From: Ailanthus altissimus
Taxonomy: Eukaryota; Streptophyta; Magnoliopsida; Sapindales; Simaroubaceae
Assembly (NCBI GenBank): GCA_946807835.1
Contig: OX327706.1
Span: forward strand, 24,045,001 to 24,109,000
DNA: 64,000 nucleotides
Direction of reading: 5' to 3'
The position numbers and the translations under genes are program-made. This document shows, piece after piece, positions 44,955 through 57,920 of the stretch; position 1 is the first letter of the stretch, and every line of letters begins with the position of its first letter. The notes under the pieces are model-generated. The model was not told the origin of the DNA, ran no database searches, and saw only the letters and a program-made list of their open reading frames with translations.

Positions 44955-46560
44955 TTTTTTTGACAAATATTATGTGTTCTAATTTAAATTAAGATAAAAT
45001 AATTGTTATGTGATTTTTATTATGGGAGTTAATTGGGTGATTTTGAATGTAATAGCGAAGCATATGTTGTAGCCTCGAATTACTCCCATTTTTCTGTTAC
45101 ATAACTAAAAAGCATCAGCAAACTGCATTCATGAAATAAAATGGTTTTATGATCACTGGCCATGAGCCACAACTCTCAACTTTTTTTAACAATGAACCTA
45201 ATTCTTAGTGCCCCTTTTTTCCCATTTTTTTTTAACTTAAACTTTGGATATGATTTAATTTAGCATATTCAATTATTAATATTTTTGTTTGCCTTTAGGG
45301 TGTGGTTTGAGTGGTTGTTAATGTGTAATGCACTTGCAACCACTTAGTCCAAATAAAATTTGAAAGTAAGAGATTTAATATTTTAGTGAATGAAGTTCCT
45401 CGTTATAGCTTAAAACCTTTAAAAAAATCATTAATACTTTATTAAAAACTTTTAACTTTTTCATTGAATGTAAAACGTATAAATAATATAATTAATTTCT
45501 TTTTAAAAATTATTTTTACTTAATATGTTACATTTTTTTTATATAAAACTCATCTTTTTTTTTATTTCTTATCAAATACTCATCATATGAAAAAGTGCTC
45601 ATTGTGTTGATGAATTTTACAATTAATATTAGTTTCAAAATAGTTAGAATTTCAAAAAAAAAAATTATAGGTCATAAAAAATTGCGGCGGTAAATTCATA
45701 TTAATATTATTTTAATAATTGATTTGTATAATTAAATATTATTTTAATTGAGTATTTTTATTAATTTAATATTAAAATTTTTTAAGATATAACTATAAAA
45801 GATTAATTTTCAGCTGTTTTTATTTTAAAAATAAATAACTTAACACTTTATTTAAATATTAAGTAAAAAAAAATCGATCATCCAATAATTCAATTCTATT
45901 TAACATTCAACTTTATTCCGAATGTAATTATTAAAAAAAAAATACTACTTTAGTGGCATTTTGGGGAATTTGAATGAGATATTGATATTAAAAGTGGCTT
46001 TTTCTTTCTAAATATCTGGTCTCAGTCTCAGATTCTGAACCAAGAAACCTTAAAATCTGTTTGGAAACCAAGGCAATGATTAGTTTTGGATGATTGATCG
46101 TTGTTAGAAGGTGCACTGTTACAATGTCATATCCTTCCACAATTATCAAAATAAATGGATTTTTCAGTTTTCTTGATAGTTGGTTTTTTAAATAGATCAA
46201 TAAGGGCCTAAAGAATAAATTGAGAATGCATGCAATTAAAGAGGAAAAAGAAACAAAGAAGTTTTAACTTTGTGGGCAATGGTAAATCTTACGAGGGTGG
46301 TGTTGTTACAAACGTAAAGCCAAGCGTTAATGGCGGTGGAGCATTCTATTTTTGTAAGGCGATAATTCTTGATCTTAGAGAAAAGAGGAGATTATAGGTT
46401 GTGAATAGACTGAATGCGACAAGGAAATGGTAAAACAATAACCAACTCAAATTGTTGGGGGAAAGACCCAAGTTTGAAAGTTTGAAATGGAGAAAAGAGA
46501 AGCCTGCTTTGTCGCAAGCCAGAGGGCAATGACATGTTTGCCTAACTATCTAGAATAGCA
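44955..46560. other. Intergenic DNA between F-box copy 3 and the PERK gene
   Basis: AT-rich to about 45.95 kb, less so afterwards. The minus-strand frame at 45988-46200 has no recognisable motif. The last few hundred bases are likely the promoter of the kinase gene. Nothing else seen. Confidence 0.45.
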
Positions 46561-46951
46561 GTTTCACCAAAGACAAGTCTTTTCTCTCTCTTCCCCTTTT
46601 GAGAACCCTTCAATCTTTCATTCAAGGTACCCTCTTTTCTCCCATATAGAAGAAACGTGGTTGATTGAAATATTAATTAGCAGAAGATATTTGTATTATT
46701 AAGTCCCATGCACAAAGAGAAAACCAATGTGCAATGGAAAATGGATATATTATATTATATTAGCTGTTGTGTAATGTTGTTAATGGTGTTTATAGGAAGA
46801 ACATATATTGTTTTGTTAATGTAATCAATCATTTAAATGCTTTTGAATCTTATGATCTATCTGTTCAGGGTCCTCAAATTTTGAGACTGGCAGTGCAGGG
46901 AAAGGTGGAGTTGCTTGGGTGGAAATAAAAGTTCTTTAGCTCATTATTACA
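46561..46951 (+). promoter_or_regulatory. 5' UTR with probable leader intron, PERK gene
   Basis: A pyrimidine-rich leader ('cttttctctctcttcccctt' near 46577) ends in 'tcaag|gtacc'. A matching acceptor 'ctgttcag' ends at 46868, so 46627-46868 is a plausible 5' UTR intron. The start codon follows at 46952. Confidence 0.55.
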
Positions 46952-49900
46952 ATGGCTGAAGAAGCTAACGAGACTAATGCCGGTGGTTCTGAGAATGGTG
47001 ACGGCACATCTCCTCCCCCGCCACCATCAAAGAATAATTCAACATCATCACCATCAAATAATTCTACAAGACCAGCCTCGTCGCCTCCACCGCCCTCTTC
47101 TCCACCACCCCCATCCTCGTCTCCGCCGCCTCCTCCTGCCTCCCCGCCGCCTGCCTCGTCGCCCCCGCCCAAATCTCCGCCACCCCCCCAATCGAACCAG
47201 ACTTCATCATCATCAAACCCAACACCACTGTCCCCGCCAGCTGATCCACAAAACCCGTCGAATCAGAACGCAGCTCCTAAGTCCTCGCCGCCGCCGGCTA
47301 CACAAAATTCTTCTCCTCGGCCGCCTTCATCATCTACTGCCAAAAGCACTCCCCCGCCCGTTTTCTCTCCGCCTCCGCCAGCAAAGAAAACCCCAACGTC
47401 TTCACAGCTATCGCCGCCGCGGCCAAAAGCAACATCTGAATCTTCAGGAAGTGATAGCAGTGATGATTACGTGACGTATACAATAATAGGAGTGGTTGGT
47501 GTAGGAGTTTTTCTGCTTGCTATGATCATCATTTGTGCTGTAAGAGGTAGTAAGAAGAAGAGACGTCGACCAGTGCAGTACTACCCAGATTCCGGCCAAT
47601 TTAGAAAAGGTTCTTATATGCTAAACAACGTCCTTACTCCTACATATGCATTGCCATTTGATATATGTATATAATTTTGATCTGGTGACTAAAGTTCCGA
47701 ATTATATGGTGAGTTAGCACACCTTAAATAATACTTAAATCTTAAATTAAATAGACAACGTTCAGTAGCAACTCTGCCCACTAAATAGTTTCTCTGGATA
47801 TTACGTATATATCATGAAATGTTAATACTTGTTGCATTGCATTTGATCTTTCTCAGCACGTCCATTTCATGCAATGATGAATTTATCTGAGAAGAGAAAA
47901 AACTTGGATTGTCTTATAGGGAATTTTGCTGTTATTTTAACTTTGATACATGGCACATTTTCGTAGTTTCATATGTCGTTGTTGTTTTGTTGTTAGCAAC
48001 ATGGAGGCGTTTAGATGGCATTGGCTTACAATGGAAGAATTTATGTACCAATTTAAAAAATTTAGTTGATGATTATAAATTTTCTGTGTTTTACGATGCA
48101 GCTGGTGATCCATATTACAACAATGGACAGCCTCCATGGCACAGTCATCCGCAAGGAATGGATCACGGTGGCGGTATGCCCCCGCCACCAGGCAGTGGCT
48201 GGCAGATAGCTCCCCCGCCACCACCGCCGATGATGAGCAGTAGCGAGATGAGCTCTAATTTCTCTGGCCCTGCCCGTCCGCCCTTACCGCCTCCATCCCC
48301 CACTATTGCTCTTGGATTCAACAAAAGCAGCTTTACGTATGATGAGCTCGCAGCGGCCACAGGAGGGTTTGCCAAGTCCAATCTTTTGGGTCAAGGAGGG
48401 TTTGGTTATGTGCACAAGGGTGTGTTGCCTAATGGAAAGGAGGTTGCTGTTAAGAGCCTCAAGACAGGAAGTGGGCAAGGAGAGAGAGAATTTTCAGCTG
48501 AAGTTGAAATCATTAGTCGTGTGCATCATCGCCATCTTGTGACACTTGAAGGATGGTGCATTGCTGCCGGGCAGCGGATGCTGGTCTATGAATTTGTTCC
48601 TAATGGCACATTGGAATATCACTTACATGGTAACTTTCACTTCTTCTATGCTTGCGATGATTCATATATCCTAATTGATCAACCTACAATAACTTCTGGT
48701 GTCATGCCTTCAGCCTGAGATGAAGATTGTTGACATTAAAAAATTTCTAGCAAAATTGAGGCTGACATAGGTCCTGTATTTTCAACAATAGACCTCAAAT
48801 GGAAATTTTCCATTACCGTGAAAGATAAAACGTAGAGTTTGTTGATGGAAGATAATGTGTTTTAAGGTCTTGTGTTTTCTGTGTCTCTTTAGGAAAAAGA
48901 GGAGACGAATTAAAAGTACAAAGTTATGAGAAGTTTATTAAGCTAAAGCTTGAATATATTTTTGGTTGCAGGAGAGGGTCGACCAGTCATGGATTTTCCT
49001 ACCAGGATGCGTATTGCACTTGGATCTGCAAAAGGGCTTGCGTACCTTCATGAAGATTGTAAGACAATATCAGAGCCTCTCTCTCTCTCTCTGTCTCGCT
49101 CTTTTTGTTGCAATCTTATTATTATTTTTTTATTTCTGTATGCAGGCCATCCTCGGATTATCCATCGTGACATCAAAGCTGCTAATATTCTGATTGACAA
49201 CAATTTTGAGGCCATGGTATACATTCTGGTTAATTGAAGAATGAGGATTTAGTATAACCTGACTATTACCTGCATATGTGCTATGTTGCTTGTATTAAGA
49301 ACCTGTCAAACTAATATTTGATCGTGAGATAATGCGTCTCATACAGGTGGCTGACTTTGGATTGGCTAAGTTGTCTAATGATAACAACACTCATGTTTCT
49401 ACGCGTGTCATGGGAACTTTTGGGTAAGTAAAGATTACGTAGAAATGTTCCACTGAAACAGGATTACTGTATTAGGAACAATGATTTAAGGAGCCATTCT
49501 GTCCCTCAAATCAGTCATCTGCAGTTTTTTTTCTTCTAATTAAGTTGAATGAAGCGACGAAAGAAATATTGCATACGGACTATTAGATGTGTATAACATG
49601 GTACTGAACACTATTAGACATTCAACGAGCGACATAATTAAAAAGGGCATAGCTAGGACATGAATCAGAGTAGGAAATTGATTATGTTAGCAACCGATAC
49701 TAAGATAAAACAAGGTTGGCTAGCAGAAGTAAAGCACCTTGTATTTCAAATAGAGAAGACTTTGACACAAAACTACTAATTGGGGATCTGCTATTTTGCA
49801 AATGCAGGTATTTGGCTCCAGAATACGCGTCAAGTGGCAAATTAACTGAGAAATCTGATGTCTTCTCGTTTGGTGTCATGCTCTTGGAACTGATAACCGG

Positions 49901-50704
49901 AAGGAAACCTGTTGACCTCTGTATGATGGAAGATAGCTTAGTAGACTGGGTTAGTACTTCCTCTATACTCTTGACTATCTTGAACTACGAATTGAAATCA
50001 TCCAAGTAAAATTTTTCATACTTGCCCAGCATTTCTCCTGTTCTAAACTTAAAATCCTTCTTGGGCATGCCGTTTACAGGCTAGACCAATTATGAATAGT
50101 GCATTGGAGGAGGGCAATTTTGAAGGGCTGGCTGATCCACGGTTGGAAAATAACTATGTACCTCATGAAATGGCTCGCTTGGTGGCCTGTGCTGCTGCTA
50201 GCGTTCGCCACTCTGCTAGAAAGCGCCCAAAAATGAGTCAGGTATGGAATGATTTCACCCGTCTATATATTATTATGGTTTGAGTTTACCTTGCCCTTTT
50301 ATTTATGACGAGATTCTACAAAATTCTCTCAAGAGAGCATTCAAAGTTGTGTTCGTATCCCCCTTGAAAGTGGAAGGCTTTATGTAAAAGTTTGCATAAG
50401 ATATACTGCTTGATTCACTATATAATTCATAATGATTAATGTTCATGGAAAGCAGATAGTGCGTGCATTGGAAGGAGATTCTTCCCTGGAAGACTTAAAC
50501 GATGGTGCAAAGCCCGGCCAGAGCTCTGTCTTTAGCTCAAATCCAAGCACGGAATATAGTGCTAGTTCATATAATGCTGACATGAAGAAGTTCAGACAGC
50601 TAGCGTTGGGCAGCCAAGAATTTGCGAGCAGCGAGTTTGACGGATCAAGTGACTCCCGTGAGCTTAACACTTCTGGCAGGAAAACACAAGTTTTGGGCAG
50701 ATAA
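46952..50704 (+). CDS. Proline-rich extensin-like receptor kinase (PERK)
   Basis: Eight exons: 46952-47609, 48102-48629, 48972-49058, 49146-49216, 49347-49423, 49808-49949, 50080-50241, 50456-50704. All junctions are GT-AG with consistent phases, giving 657 aa. Residues about 20-160 form a Ser/Pro-rich extensin-like ectodomain with SPPP-type repeats, thought to associate with the cell wall. There is no N-terminal signal peptide, as usual in PERKs. One membrane span at 173-197 is followed by basic [10 protein letters not shown] second Pro-rich juxtamembrane part (about 225-287) precedes a Ser/Thr/Tyr kinase domain: GQGGFGYV 316-323, catalytic K337, HRDIKAAN from 431, DFG 451-453, APE 477-479. 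All key residues are present (RD-type kinase), so it should be active at the plasma membrane in wall/growth signalling. The exact PERK number cannot be assigned. Confidence 0.93.
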
Positions 50705-51215
50705 CTGAACTACAAGAATTGACAAGCTAGGAAATTGTTAACTGCGGCCATTTTGGTGATTACATACTCGGAAGAACCACGGTTGTTTTACATTACTAGG
50801 GGCCATTGTTTCTCATCATTCTGTTAATTTGGAACATGAGTTTATGTGTTGGATTGACTTGGGTGAAATTGAACTTGTGGGGTGCCCTTCAAATATCATG
50901 CGTATGTAAAATGTACATTGCGCCTATCTTTCATCGATCGAATTTTCATTGGCTTTAACTGTTAACTATACATTGTTCTTTGCATATAATATTAAAAGGT
51001 ATTGTTGGATTAAAAAAATAATTTAATAAAATAAATTTGCGCAGAAGTTAAATTATTTTGTTTATAATTATATGTATAGAATTAAAAAATTATCTTAATT
51101 TTTTATTTGATACTTCTTGAATTGGATAGTTACAATTTTTTTTATTATTCTCAATTTTTAAACTTATACTTGTGAACATGTGAATTTTTCTTATCTTCAA
51201 ATTCACACGTACATA
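50705..51215. other. 3' UTR of the PERK gene and flank
   Basis: Likely 3' UTR to about 51000, then AT-rich. No other feature. Confidence 0.45.
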
Positions 51216-51340
51216 AAGTAATGTGATGCTAGATTGAGAGGAGTATTATAATTCTACCCAAGGCAATGCGTGCTATAGATTGAGACGGATAATCTAATTC
51301 TACCCAAGGCAATGCGATGCTATAAAATTAGAGAAGTAAT
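51216..51340. repeat. Tandem ~46-bp repeat
   Basis: 'attctacccaaggcaatgcg' occurs at 51251 and 51297. The flanking 'gctatagattgaga'-like parts also repeat, with a partial third unit. Confidence 0.8.
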
Positions 51341-52110
51341 TTAATTCTCCTTTTTTATGTTAAATATGTAAAAGAATTATTGTTTTTATTATTTTATTAC
51401 TCCCTACATCCCTATACAAACATACGTATGTATATATATGCGTGTGTATCTCCTTTGAGGATTTGGAGTTTTATTAGAATATGAAATTTAGAATTTAATT
51501 AAAATTTAAGTTAACAAATGATTATTAGATTTATAAACTTTTTAATTTCAACTTAAAATGTCTAATTCAAGTTATCTCATGACCTATCAGCTCTTATAAG
51601 TTAACCCAAGTTATTACATTAAAAGTTAAAAGTTGCACTCTAAATACCTATGTTAAACAAATAAAAGTACATTTTAATTTAAACTATTTTAATTAATTTA
51701 GGCTTGATTTTGGACCAACAATAACTATTTAACTAATAATTTAACTGATGTCCATAATTAAAATTAGACCATAAAAAAAAATATTTTCTCTTTAATTACC
51801 TATTTACTCTAAAGTCACTAAATATTTTAATGATCATTTTTTAATATATCTATATTTTTAAATAAATTTATAAATAAATATTATTATTCAATTAATAATC
51901 TATTAAATAAATTACAGTCACAGGTTCAAATGATCAAATACTACAAATAACTTATGTGAATATTATTAAGTAAATTCTATTTTGTAAAATATATATTCTT
52001 ACGACCCATAAAATTATATCTCCAAGTTATCGAGATTTTGAACTACTTAAATGGATCCCAGTCCATGATAATTTTAAAAAATATAATATATGATAACTTA
52101 AAAGATACAA
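51341..52110. other. AT-rich gene-free stretch
   Basis: No credible ORF or RNA gene. Only AT-rich low-complexity DNA. Confidence 0.5.
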
Positions 52111-52770
52111 TAAATAAATATAAATTCATTACTTATTCAAGATTAAAGTTAATCAAGCTTATTAATATTTTTGTGAATTAAGATAAATGACATTCAATTA
52201 ACTATATCAAAAATCATAATAATCTCATTCAATAAATCATATACATTAATTTTTTTATTTGAAGTTTCTGCTTCAATGGTAAATTATTCATTATAAAAAG
52301 TAGAAAAGTTAGAGTCTTACGTAATAAAATGTCATGTTTATTAATGATTGTAAATAATTTTTAAATTATAAAAAACTTGTTATCTATATATTCTGTATTA
52401 ACATTATATACCTAATATATAGATCACATACTTTATAAATAAATATAAATTCATTACTTATTCAATATTAAAGTTAATTAAACTTATTAAAATTTTTGTA
52501 AATTAAGATAAACGACATTCAATTAATTAGATCAAAAATCATAATAATCTCATTCAATAAATCGTATACATTAATTATTTTACTTAAAGTTTTTGCTTCA
52601 ATAATAAATCATTTATTATAAAAAGTAGAAAAGTTAGAGTCTTACATAATGAAATGTCATGTTTATTAATAATTATAAACAATTTTTAATTTATAAAAAA
52701 CTTGTTATTTATATATTATGTATTAACATTATATATTTAATATATAAATTACATGCTTTATAAATATAAG
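52111..52770. repeat. 325-bp tandem duplication
   Basis: 'taaattcattacttattcaa' at 52121 recurs at 52446 with one change. Similarity continues through 'gacattcaatta', 'aagtagaaaagttagagtct' (both copies) and 'aaaaaacttgttat'. The second copy ends at about 52770. Confidence 0.9.
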
Positions 52771-53804
52771 TTTATTAATATATACTCAAATATATATATA
52801 CAAATAAATTTATTAATTAAAAATATTTATTACATATATTTTAAGGGTACAAAATAATATAAATATGCCTAATATCTTGACCACCAAAATTAAAATCATT
52901 ACTATTTTTTAGCATCTTATAGTCTAAAACGAAGTGTATTAAGCTAATAGTCATGATGATGTCGTGAAAACCGGACAGAATACGTGAAAATCACAAATCT
53001 TTAAATCCAGACATATCGAGTTTAAATGAGACACGTGAAGGAAATGTTCTTTTCAAAATCAAATCGGTAAGCAAACTGAGGCAATAAATTTCCCCATATC
53101 TGCTTGCTCAAAGCAAACAAATAATTTTAAACTAGGATAAAAATCTAAAATACCTAAATAATAATAGAATTTGATCCAGGAAACGATTTGCTTTGTGACT
53201 AAGTAACGGGTTTGTTTGTTGAATTATTTCTCTTAACTAAGGTCCTTTTTGCATCATTTTGATGAAGTGCATATCCCTCAAAGTCAATAATGAACCCGTG
53301 CATCGTATTTATATTTGGTTGATGTATATGAATTTATTTGAAATTTTCACCTTTCCTTTTTTTTTTTTTTTTTACCCTTGGAGAAATTTTTTAAAATCTT
53401 TCAAATGATTCATAAGTTACATAACGTAACAATAAATAATGATTGCAATACATTTAAATTATTTTTGAAGCCTTGGTTAGATGTGTGAAGAATTACAAAC
53501 TTTTAAACTATTTTAATTAGTATTTGAATGACTACCTAGAACTACTTATCATGAAATAAAGGGTACTAATCTTACTAATCTTAGTAGAAGTGTGAGAGTG
53601 AAAAAGATAAGAAGTTAATATACCCATACAAATAAAATAAATAAAGTATTTTTTATGTTGTACTTTTGAGTAATTAAAACAATTGGGACTTGTTTTTTTT
53701 TTTTAATGGATGTGCTCACCGGAGAGATTAATTATAAACATTGGATTATATTTTGAAGTCGTATAAGGGACTATTTAACTTTTAAACAATGCCATTAATT
53801 TGTC
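52771..53804. other. Gene-free stretch
   Basis: AT-rich, with a less AT-rich patch at 52930-53110 that has no frame of note. No gene seen. Confidence 0.45.
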
Positions 53805-54145
53805 TTTTCTTACTCAAAATTATATTTTATCTCTTTTTTATTTTTTATTTTACTTATATTTATGTTGTTACATTTTTTTTATATCTTATATATAATATAT
53901 TTATGATAATGTTCGGGTCTCATCTTACTCAAAATTATATTTTATATCTTTTTTTATTCCTTATTTTACTTATATTTATGTTGTTAATATTTTTTATATC
54001 TTATATATATAATATATTTATGATAATGTTGGGGTCTCTTCTTACTCAAAACTAGATTTTATCTATTTTTTTAATTTTTAATTTTATTTATATTTATGTT
54101 GCTAACATTTTTTATATCTTATATATAATATATTTATGTTACTAA
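53805..54145. repeat. Three tandem ~116-bp units
   Basis: 'cttactcaaaa' starts units at about 53809, 53924 and 54041, each followed by 'ttatatttatgttg' and 'tatatcttatatata'. The + frame 53789-54055 is open only because the repeat happens to stay in frame; its product is low-complexity. Confidence 0.88.
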
Positions 54146-54815
54146 TATTGAGGCGGGAGAAGTTTAGTATTTAGGTATCCAATCTAAAAGACGAACGTGA
54201 TAGGTAGAGTGACAATCATATATATAAACCCAAGTATTAACCTTTTTCTAACTAATATAGGACTATCAACTCACTTAATAATTTTTTCACGATTAAAACT
54301 TTTATCAATGAGATGACGATATCGACCATTTCATTTGATAATAAGTCTATTTACATATTGGCTATTAGGGTTTTTCTCTGATACCACTTGTTGGGGGGCC
54401 TTAGACTTATAAGGGAGAAGCTTAAATTTAAGTGTCAGACCCAAAAAATTGTCCTTGTAAGTGAATTGACAATTTTATTTATAAACTCAAATATTAACAT
54501 TTTTTTAATTAATGTAGGACAACTAACTTACTCAATTATCCCCTACTCGAACAAAACTTTTGCTAGTGAGAAAGCAGCTCTTTTGTTAAACAGCGAGTCT
54601 ATCCATATTATAGCTAAAAGAGTTTAACTCTAATACAATTTATTGTGAGACTTTAAATTTATACGAAAAAAATCTAGGATTCAATATCTAACTCAAAAAA
54701 TTAACTTGGTAGGTGAAGTAATCATTCCGTCCTACTTATAAACTCAAATATTAATTATTTTTTAAATAATATGAGATAACTAACTCACTCAATAAATAAT
54801 ATATAATGTAAAATT
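54146..54815. repeat. Three diverged tandem ~257-bp units of LTR-like sequence
   Basis: 'tataaac.caa.tattaa' recurs at 54223, 54480 and 54737. Each copy also has a 'taggtgaa..gacaatc'-like and an 'aactcact..aat'-like block. The middle unit is preceded by 'tctgataccacttgttgggg', the complement of a TGGTATCAGA primer-type site, so the unit resembles short non-autonomous LTR elements (TRIM-like). The + frame at 54388-54627 is not a gene. Confidence 0.65.
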
Positions 54816-56924
54816 TGAATTGAATAAATAATTACGTGTTCGTATAATTAGGTACATGGCTCTCTAATTTTAACTTTATAGTGTATTTATTTTAATGTTT
54901 TCAATTCTCTTAAAATTTTATTAATTCATCATATAATTTATAAATATTGTTCATGAGTCCTCCTAAGATAGGATTTGTGATGTTGTTGACTCGGTCTATA
55001 TATAGCTAGTGATTTTTGTTTTATTTCTATTTGACTCGTCATAAATCTAGGATAATATTATGTAATATAAGCAAATAATTTTCTAAATTAATGTTTAATA
55101 TGTTATATTTGGGTGTGTTATAAGTTGTTACTTTTTTTTATTGCACTATATAAGCTAGCTATTGACCCTTAGTAGTCTTTATTACAATAGCTCGATAATC
55201 TTTACGGGTAAATAATTTTTTGTTGTCGAATAGACTACTTTAAAAAGAGAGGATTGTGGTCATTCATTTTGTTTTTAAGTTTCTTAAATATAGTTTTATT
55301 AAACTTGGAGAGATTAAAAGTTATATTTGTTTAAAATATGTATGTACCTAATATATCTTGTAAATTAATTTGTTTGTTACGTGTGTTATTCTTGTATGGC
55401 GAAAATCTACTTTGTTTTGTAACTGGTTCAATTTTTTTTTTATTTTTCTCTTTATTGTCATTAATATTATAATAAATTACTACAACTGTTTTAATATTGA
55501 ATTGAGTAAATATTATAAAGTATTTTAAACGTTACAAGTTCCAAAGATGAGTAATAATATTTTTTAAAATATTCGTTAATATAATTAATGATATGTTAAT
55601 CACACTTGAAGGAGTATTGTCAATTATTTTTTTTGTTGATGAAATTGTTATGTTTAATTTCCATTATGAATGTGAATGTTCCTATTTGATTGAAAAGTTA
55701 TAAGTGTTTGTTGCTATTTTTTTGTATAGATGATATTTTTATAATATTTTTACATATTACACAAGAGTCATCACATATATAGTTAAATCAAATATTTTAT
55801 TTAGAATAAAATATTATCTCTATTAAGCTGCTTGCTAGATTATAGAATTTCATTTCGTCAAAGTTATTTTTGTAAAGATTGATGGTCGTGAATTAGTTAC
55901 AGTACAATCTTGTATTTGTGTATCACATGAGATTAGATTACAGTAATTGAAATCATTTTTAAAAAATTATATAATTAATATACTAATATTAATTAAAATT
56001 AACTACTAAATATTTTGTAAATATACATATAATATTATCATAAAATATATATTTTATATCATTCTTAATTAAAAAAATTTGAATTGATTATGCATATTTA
56101 ATTTCGTTAAATAAATATATCATATTACTTCTTAAATATTTTACCATAATTTTTAAATTATATTTATTATTTTAATAATAATGATAATTTATTTTTTTAT
56201 AAATATTTTAGTTCATAATTTAAAAATATAACTTTGATTTATATAGATAATTTATTCCATTGGGAGACGTTAAATAAGTTATGTATAACTAGAATAAATG
56301 TTGTGTGGATGGGCTTTTCTATTGCTTTAAAAAAGTTTTTTTAATGATAAAGTTTTTTTAAAAAGTATTGATGATGTTTAATTGTAATTGGAGAAATATT
56401 TTAGATATTAAAATAATCTTTTGCATTTATTTATAAAAAATTTAATTTTTTTTAATATTTATATAATATCATATATATTTTAATTATTTTTTTTAATTTC
56501 ATATTATACCTTTAATAAAAAGAAACTCTATTCTTCTAATATGTTTTTAATGTCTTATTATTTGCGGCTAATATATCTCTACAAGCTTGCCTATTTTTTT
56601 TTTTATTATTAGTAAGTACTATTTTATTTTATTTATTTTAATTTTAATTTTTATATTAAACACAATAATTTATTTGATTGCTATATATTAATTTTACTTG
56701 GATTCTTGTATTTAAAAAAATTAGATTTAAGAAAATAGAGAATAAATTTGAACTTATATTTGAATTTACCTAAAATTTAAATAAATAAATTTATTTGATA
56801 TTTATTAAATATTATTTTTGATAATTTAATAATACATAAATTCTTTTAATAATGTGTAACTAAACAATTTAATACTTTTAATGATTTTTTAATTAACAAC
56901 TAAATAATTAATATTTTTTTTAAA
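54816..56924. other. AT-rich gene-free stretch
   Basis: Over 2 kb of very AT-rich sequence. No ORF above background, no RNA gene and no clear repeat pair recognised. Confidence 0.5.
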
Positions 56925-57003
56925 AACCTCGACTTCTAAAACCTTTGCTTCTAAAAACTTTACTTGAAAAAATTTTACTTCTAAAAATTTTATTTAAAAA
57001 AAT
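56925..57003. repeat. Short tandem repeat, ~16-17-bp units
   Basis: 'aaaacctttgcttcta', 'aaaactttacttgaa', 'aaaattttacttcta' and 'aaaattttatttaaa' follow one another. Confidence 0.7.
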
Positions 57004-57400
57004 CCAACAAAATGAGTCATAAAAAATGATGGGTCTTTTGCGGGGTCCAAAATATTTATCTAATAGTATTTTGAGTTGTGAGCTTGTTTAGTTAAGTTTC
57101 TTTACTAGTTGAAATATTTTTTTAATACTTTTAGTTCTTTTCTTCTTTTTTTTAATTATATTTGGTTACATTTGGTAATGAGTTTCTAGAGAATAAAAAC
57201 ACAACCAAACGAGTCATGAAAAGGATGGGTCTTAGGTCCAAAATATTTATTCAGTAGTATTTTAAGCCGTGAACTTGTTTGGTTGAACTTCTTTACTAAC
57301 CGAAATAATTTTTGAATGCTTTTAATTCTTTTTATTTTTTTATGATATTTGATTGCATTTGGTAAAGATTTTTCAAAGAATACAAAAATTATTTTGTCTT
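57004..57400. repeat. 197-bp tandem duplication
   Basis: 'gagtcataaaaaatgatggg' at 57014 and 'gagtcatgaaaaggatgggt' at 57211 start copies sharing 'gtccaaaatatttat', 'gaacttgtttggttgaa'-like and 'tttggta' blocks. Confidence 0.85.
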
Positions 57401-57704
57401 TATTGGCAAAAACTCAAAATTTTAACTTTTAAAAGTATAACTTTTCAAGTTTTTTTTTTTAAATTATAATGTCAAATATACTCTAATATTATTTTCTTAT
57501 ATCCATAATACACCTTTAATAAAAATAACATTCTATTCAATTATATTTAACGTACTAATCAAAATTGTCATCGCTACAATATAGAATGTACTCTATAATA
57601 AATTTATTTATTATCACTAAATATGCTTTTCATTCAATTTTCTTATCAATGCAGTAAATTATTTGAGTTATTTGCAATTTATTGGTAATATTATTCATGA
57701 ACTT

Positions 57705-57920
57705 TACCCCCTTAGTTTTATATTATGTGACTTTGAGTTAAACATATTATTTATTTTATTTTTTAAAGAAATTTAACTATTAGTACTAGTTTTTTATTTA
57801 TCTATGTCCTCTTAGTTTTATATTATGTGACTTTGAGTTAAATATATTATTTAATATATTTTTCTTATAGAAATTTCACTATTAGTACTCATTTTTTATT
57901 TATTTATGTCCTTTTAGTTT
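57705..57920. repeat. 100-bp tandem duplication
   Basis: 'cttagttttatattatgtga' occurs at 57711 and 57811, with 'actattagtact' and 'ttttttatttat' in each. A partial third start ('cttttagttt') follows at about 57909. Confidence 0.9.

Noticed and set aside
46936..47172. Gly/Asp/Glu-rich minus-strand ORF and a His/Pro/Arg-rich + ORF at 46977.
   Set aside because: Both are shadows of the Pro-rich exon 1 of the PERK gene in other frames.
53789..54055. 88-aa ORF with hydrophobic repeats as a small membrane protein.
   Set aside because: It lies exactly on a ~116-bp tandem repeat of AT-rich DNA. The product is Phe/Leu/Tyr/Ile low complexity, and no start context or homologue is recognised.
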